Shown here piece by piece: positions 61,823 to 64,000 of a stretch of DNA of 64,000 bases. A program made the translations under genes and the position numbers. This DNA comes from Prescottella equi (lineage in GTDB: Bacteria > Actinomycetota > Actinomycetes > Mycobacteriales > Mycobacteriaceae): NCBI RefSeq assembly GCF_002094305.1, contig NZ_LWTX01000009.1, positions 124,001 through 188,000 of the forward strand, in the 5' to 3' direction. Below the pieces are notes generated by a model that saw nothing but the letters and a program-made list of their open reading frames with translations, was not told the origin of the DNA and ran no database searches. How positions within the stretch are numbered: position 1 is the stretch's first letter; each line of letters opens with the position of its first letter.

Positions 61823-62679
61823 TGGTTGCCTTCGACACCCGGGTGCGCCTGCGCCGGGCGATGCGGCCGGCGTCCGCCGTGGTCGACGGACTCGCCGACG
61901 TCGGCCGGCACGTCACGTTCTTCTTCCGCACCCTGGTTTCGCTGCCCTACGCGGCGACGCGGTATCGCAAGCACGTGTTGGCGCAGATCAGCGAGGTCAG
62001 CTTCGGAACCAACTCTGTGCTCTCCGGCGGCGGAACCATCGGGATCGTGTTCGCGATGTCACTCGCCGCCGCGATGATGCTCGGAGTCGAGACGCAGCGC
62101 GGACTCGAACTGGTAGGCATGACAACCCTTTCCGGGATGTTGTCGGCCATCGCCAACACGCGGGAACTCGCGCCGGTGGTGGTCGCGATCGCGCTCGCCG
62201 CGAAGGTGGGCACCGGGTTCACCGCGCAACTCGGGGCGATGAGGATCTCCGACGAGATCGACGCACTCGACTCGATGGGGGTGCGGTCGATCCCGTTCCT
62301 GGCCGGCACACGGGTGCTGGCGGCAATGGTGTGTGTGCTCCCGATCTTCATGATCGGACTGCTCGCCAGCTATCTGTCGACCCGTCTGGTGATCGTGGTG
62401 TGGGGTGGCGCCTCGGCGGGCACCTACGACTACTTCTTCCACCTTGCGCTGTCGCCGGTGGACCTCGTCTACGCCGCGATCAAGGCCATCGTGTTCGCGG
62501 GAGTTGTTGCACTGGTGCACTGTTCGTACGGATACTTCGCCTCGGGTGGACCGGCCGGTGTGGGTCAGGCGGCGGGACGGGCGCTGCGTACCGCGATTCT
62601 CGCGATCGGGGTGTTGGACGTGCTCATGACGTTCGCGCTGTGGGGGCTGGTCCCGACGATCCCCGGGATGGGGGTCTGA
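61822..62679 (+). CDS. yrbEB: YrbE/MlaE-family ABC permease B of the mce locus
   Basis: A 285-residue permease with an N-terminal amphipathic region (ADVGRHVTFFFRTLVSLPYAATRYRKHVL) and MlaE helices GTIGIVFAMSLAAAMMLGVE, TRELAPVVVAIALAAKVG, and the signature RISDEIDALDSMGVRSI. It forms the membrane channel with YrbEA. ATG 61822 overlaps the upstream stop; the mceA start follows its stop by one base. Confidence 0.95.
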   Translation: MVAFDTRVRLRRAMRPASAVVDGLADVGRHVTFFFRTLVSLPYAATRYRKHVLAQISEVSFGTNSVLSGGGTIGIVFAMSLAAAMMLGVETQRGLELVGMTTLSGMLSAIANTRELAPVVVAIALAAKVGTGFTAQLGAMRISDEIDALDSMGVRSIPFLAGTRVLAAMVCVLPIFMIGLLASYLSTRLVIVVWGGASAGTYDYFFHLALSPVDLVYAAIKAIVFAGVVALVHCSYGYFASGGPAGVGQAAGRALRTAILAIGVLDVLMTFALWGLVPTIPGMGV

Positions 62680-62680
62680 G

Positions 62681-63862
62681 ATGGACGTCTACTCGCGGCG
62701 TCGAACCGCCTTCGTTCTGCGGGGCGCCGTGGCCGTGCTGGTCGCGGTGGTGGCGGGAACGGCGATGGTGCTGCGGGGAACCGGCCAACTACATCGGGAC
62801 CCGGAGGTGCTCGTCGCGATACCGGCCTCCGCGGGGCTCGTCAACGGCGAGGCGCCGGTCCGTTACAGCGGCGTCGATGTCGGTCGCATCGCCGGGATCG
62901 ACTCGGGGACCGAATCGTCGGTTGTCCGACTTCGGATCGACTCGGATTCGATCGACCTGATCCCCGCCGCCGTACTGGCGCGAGTCGTTCCCCGTACCTT
63001 CTTCGGGGACATTTACATCCAGCTCGTCGACGATCCCGTGGGACAGCCGCAAGGGAGCCTGGCCGACGGCGACGAGGTGCGGGCCGACACCGGTCCGGAC
63101 GCGGTGGCCCTGTACGCGGTCTACACCCGTCTGGTCGACATCCTCGACCGGATGCAGCCCCAGAACATCCAGGTCGCGCTGTCCGCGATCTCCCATGCGC
63201 TGGACGGTCGCGGAGCCATGGTCGGCCGGATCGTCGATCGACTCGACGGGGCGTCGCAGACGTTGGCCCCCGCGGTGCGGACGTTCCTCGACTCGACTCC
63301 CGACTTCCGATCCGTGCTGCAGACGTTGCACACCGCCAGCCCCGACGTGCTCGCGACGCTGTCGTCGTCGACGAACGTGTCGCAGAGCATGGTCGACAAT
63401 CGGCAGGCGCTCGACGAAACCATCGAATCCGCAGCGCGTTTCGCGCCGGTGTTCACGGGATTCGTCGGTGAGCAGCGCGACCGCGTGGTGACAGTGGTCG
63501 ATTCGGCCGGCACGATTCTGGCCACTACCGCGGCGAACCCCGCCGGCCTGGTCGACACGCTCGAGGGCGCGCGCACCTTCGGTGCCGCGGGTGCCCGTGT
63601 GTTCGCCACCGGTCACTTCGACATCACCGCCGTCCCGACGTTTGCCGACCCCATGCCGTACACCGCCGCCGACTGCCCCGCCTACGGCGGGCAACCTGGC
63701 GACTGCGGTCCCCCGTCCGTCGCCGGGGGAGCGGACGAGCAGGAGGCCTTCCGGCTGCTGGAGGAACGCTTGCTCGGGGACACTGCCGTGGCAGCACGGA
63801 ATCCGGCCTCCACCTTCATGCTGGGTCCGCTCGTCCGGGGAACCGAGGTGCGGATCCGATGA
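62681..63862 (+). CDS. mceA: MceA-type MlaD/MCE family protein
   Basis: A 393-residue secreted or membrane-anchored MCE protein. A single N-terminal helix (VLRGAVAVLVAVVAGTAMVLRG) precedes the MlaD domain (VLVAIPASAGLVNGEAPVRYSGVDVGRIAGID, FFGDIYIQLVD), followed by the long helical stalk typical of Mce subunits. Six Mce proteins normally form a tunnel across the periplasm for lipid import. It is the first mce gene after the permeases; its stop overlaps the next start. Confidence 0.93.
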   Translation: MDVYSRRRTAFVLRGAVAVLVAVVAGTAMVLRGTGQLHRDPEVLVAIPASAGLVNGEAPVRYSGVDVGRIAGIDSGTESSVVRLRIDSDSIDLIPAAVLARVVPRTFFGDIYIQLVDDPVGQPQGSLADGDEVRADTGPDAVALYAVYTRLVDILDRMQPQNIQVALSAISHALDGRGAMVGRIVDRLDGASQTLAPAVRTFLDSTPDFRSVLQTLHTASPDVLATLSSSTNVSQSMVDNRQALDETIESAARFAPVFTGFVGEQRDRVVTVVDSAGTILATTAANPAGLVDTLEGARTFGAAGARVFATGHFDITAVPTFADPMPYTAADCPAYGGQPGDCGPPSVAGGADEQEAFRLLEERLLGDTAVAARNPASTFMLGPLVRGTEVRIR

Positions 63863-64000
63863 AGCTCGGGTGGGTTCCGATCGCGAAGGTGCTCGGCTTC
63901 TGTGCAGTGGGAGCGGCGTGCGCGTCGCTGGTCGCCAACACCCTCTCGGTTCCCGTACGTGGGGACAGCGAGCGGTACACGGTCGAGTTCACCGACGTCG
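63859..64000 (+). CDS. mceB: MceB-type protein (3' partial)
   Basis: The first 47 codons, MKLGWVPIAKVLGFCAVGAA then SLVANTLSVPVRG and ERYTVEFTDV, show an N-terminal helix and the start of an MlaD domain. ATG 63859 overlaps the mceA stop by four bases. The gene runs past the end of the window. Confidence 0.85.
   Translation, partial: MKLGWVPIAKVLGFCAVGAACASLVANTLSVPVRGDSERYTVEFTDV

Overview
The window is about 64 kb of very GC-rich actinobacterial chromosome with dense, short-spaced genes and many GTG starts. The closest match I can infer is Rhodococcus or another mycolic-acid-containing Nocardiaceae. The basis is a fadD5-yrbE-mce locus, a BfaA/BfaB-type pair for 10-methyl fatty acids, a DesA3-type desaturase, a probable IdeR iron box, a KstR-like operator, and the order bfaA/bfaB ... 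SRPBCC - ybaB - recR, with dnaX further off, which recalls the Rv3715c-Rv3721c neighbourhood of M. tuberculosis. I see no transposase, integrase, CRISPR array, rRNA or tRNA gene. No taxonomic search was possible.

Layout. 1-8.4 kb: Fes-like esterase (5' end outside the window), membrane protein, HhH-GPD repair protein, methyltransferase, two VOC proteins, an FtsW/RodA-type glycan polymerase, and an iron-box-controlled siderophore-binding lipoprotein followed by a flavin-fold protein. 8.4-12.7 kb: a TetR gene divergent from a tightly coupled operon of amine oxidase, SRPBCC protein, PfkB kinase and class II aldolase, with a near-perfect palindrome between them. 12.7-19.6 kb: a VOC gene remnant, cspA, an acyl-lipid desaturase, an Amt transporter with Glu in place of the first pore His, and dnaX. 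19.7-28.6 kb: IclR, GNAT, intradiol-dioxygenase-like protein, AraC, YbjQ protein, membrane protein, a two-component pair and a Tat-exported amidase. 28.8-33.4 kb: the fadA-fadB beta-oxidation operon behind a KstR-like site, then a frameshifted epoxide-hydrolase-like gene. 33.4-36.6 kb: DUF1214 exported protein, TetR with a perfect operator, an SDR C-terminal remnant and IclR. 36.6-43.7 kb: bfaB-bfaA, an orphan family-5 binding lipoprotein, SRPBCC, ybaB, recR and LysR. 43.8-48.8 kb: type II NADH dehydrogenase, acyl-CoA synthetase, EamA exporter and LysR.

48.8-54.1 kb is the most interesting block: two DUF2236/MpaB-type oxygenases flank an aldehyde dehydrogenase and an IVD/LCAD-type acyl-CoA dehydrogenase with a GntR regulator, all around one divergent promoter holding a perfect 16-bp palindrome. 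The gene set fits oxidative cleavage of an isoprenoid or other unsaturated branched chain to an aldehyde, oxidation to the acid and beta-oxidation. The CoA ligase could come from elsewhere, and two lie nearby. 54.2-59.1 kb: a tandem-domain TetR-type regulator, a zinc alcohol dehydrogenase and a DUF4334 protein, divergent from nitronate monooxygenase and enoyl-CoA hydratase. 59.3-64 kb: fadD5-like acyl-CoA synthetase, yrbEA, yrbEB, mceA and the start of mceB, a lipid importer that runs off the window.

Overall theme: lipid and terpenoid-like catabolism and envelope lipid modification, with local regulators and visible gene decay at three points (12.73, 33.18 and 35.66 kb).
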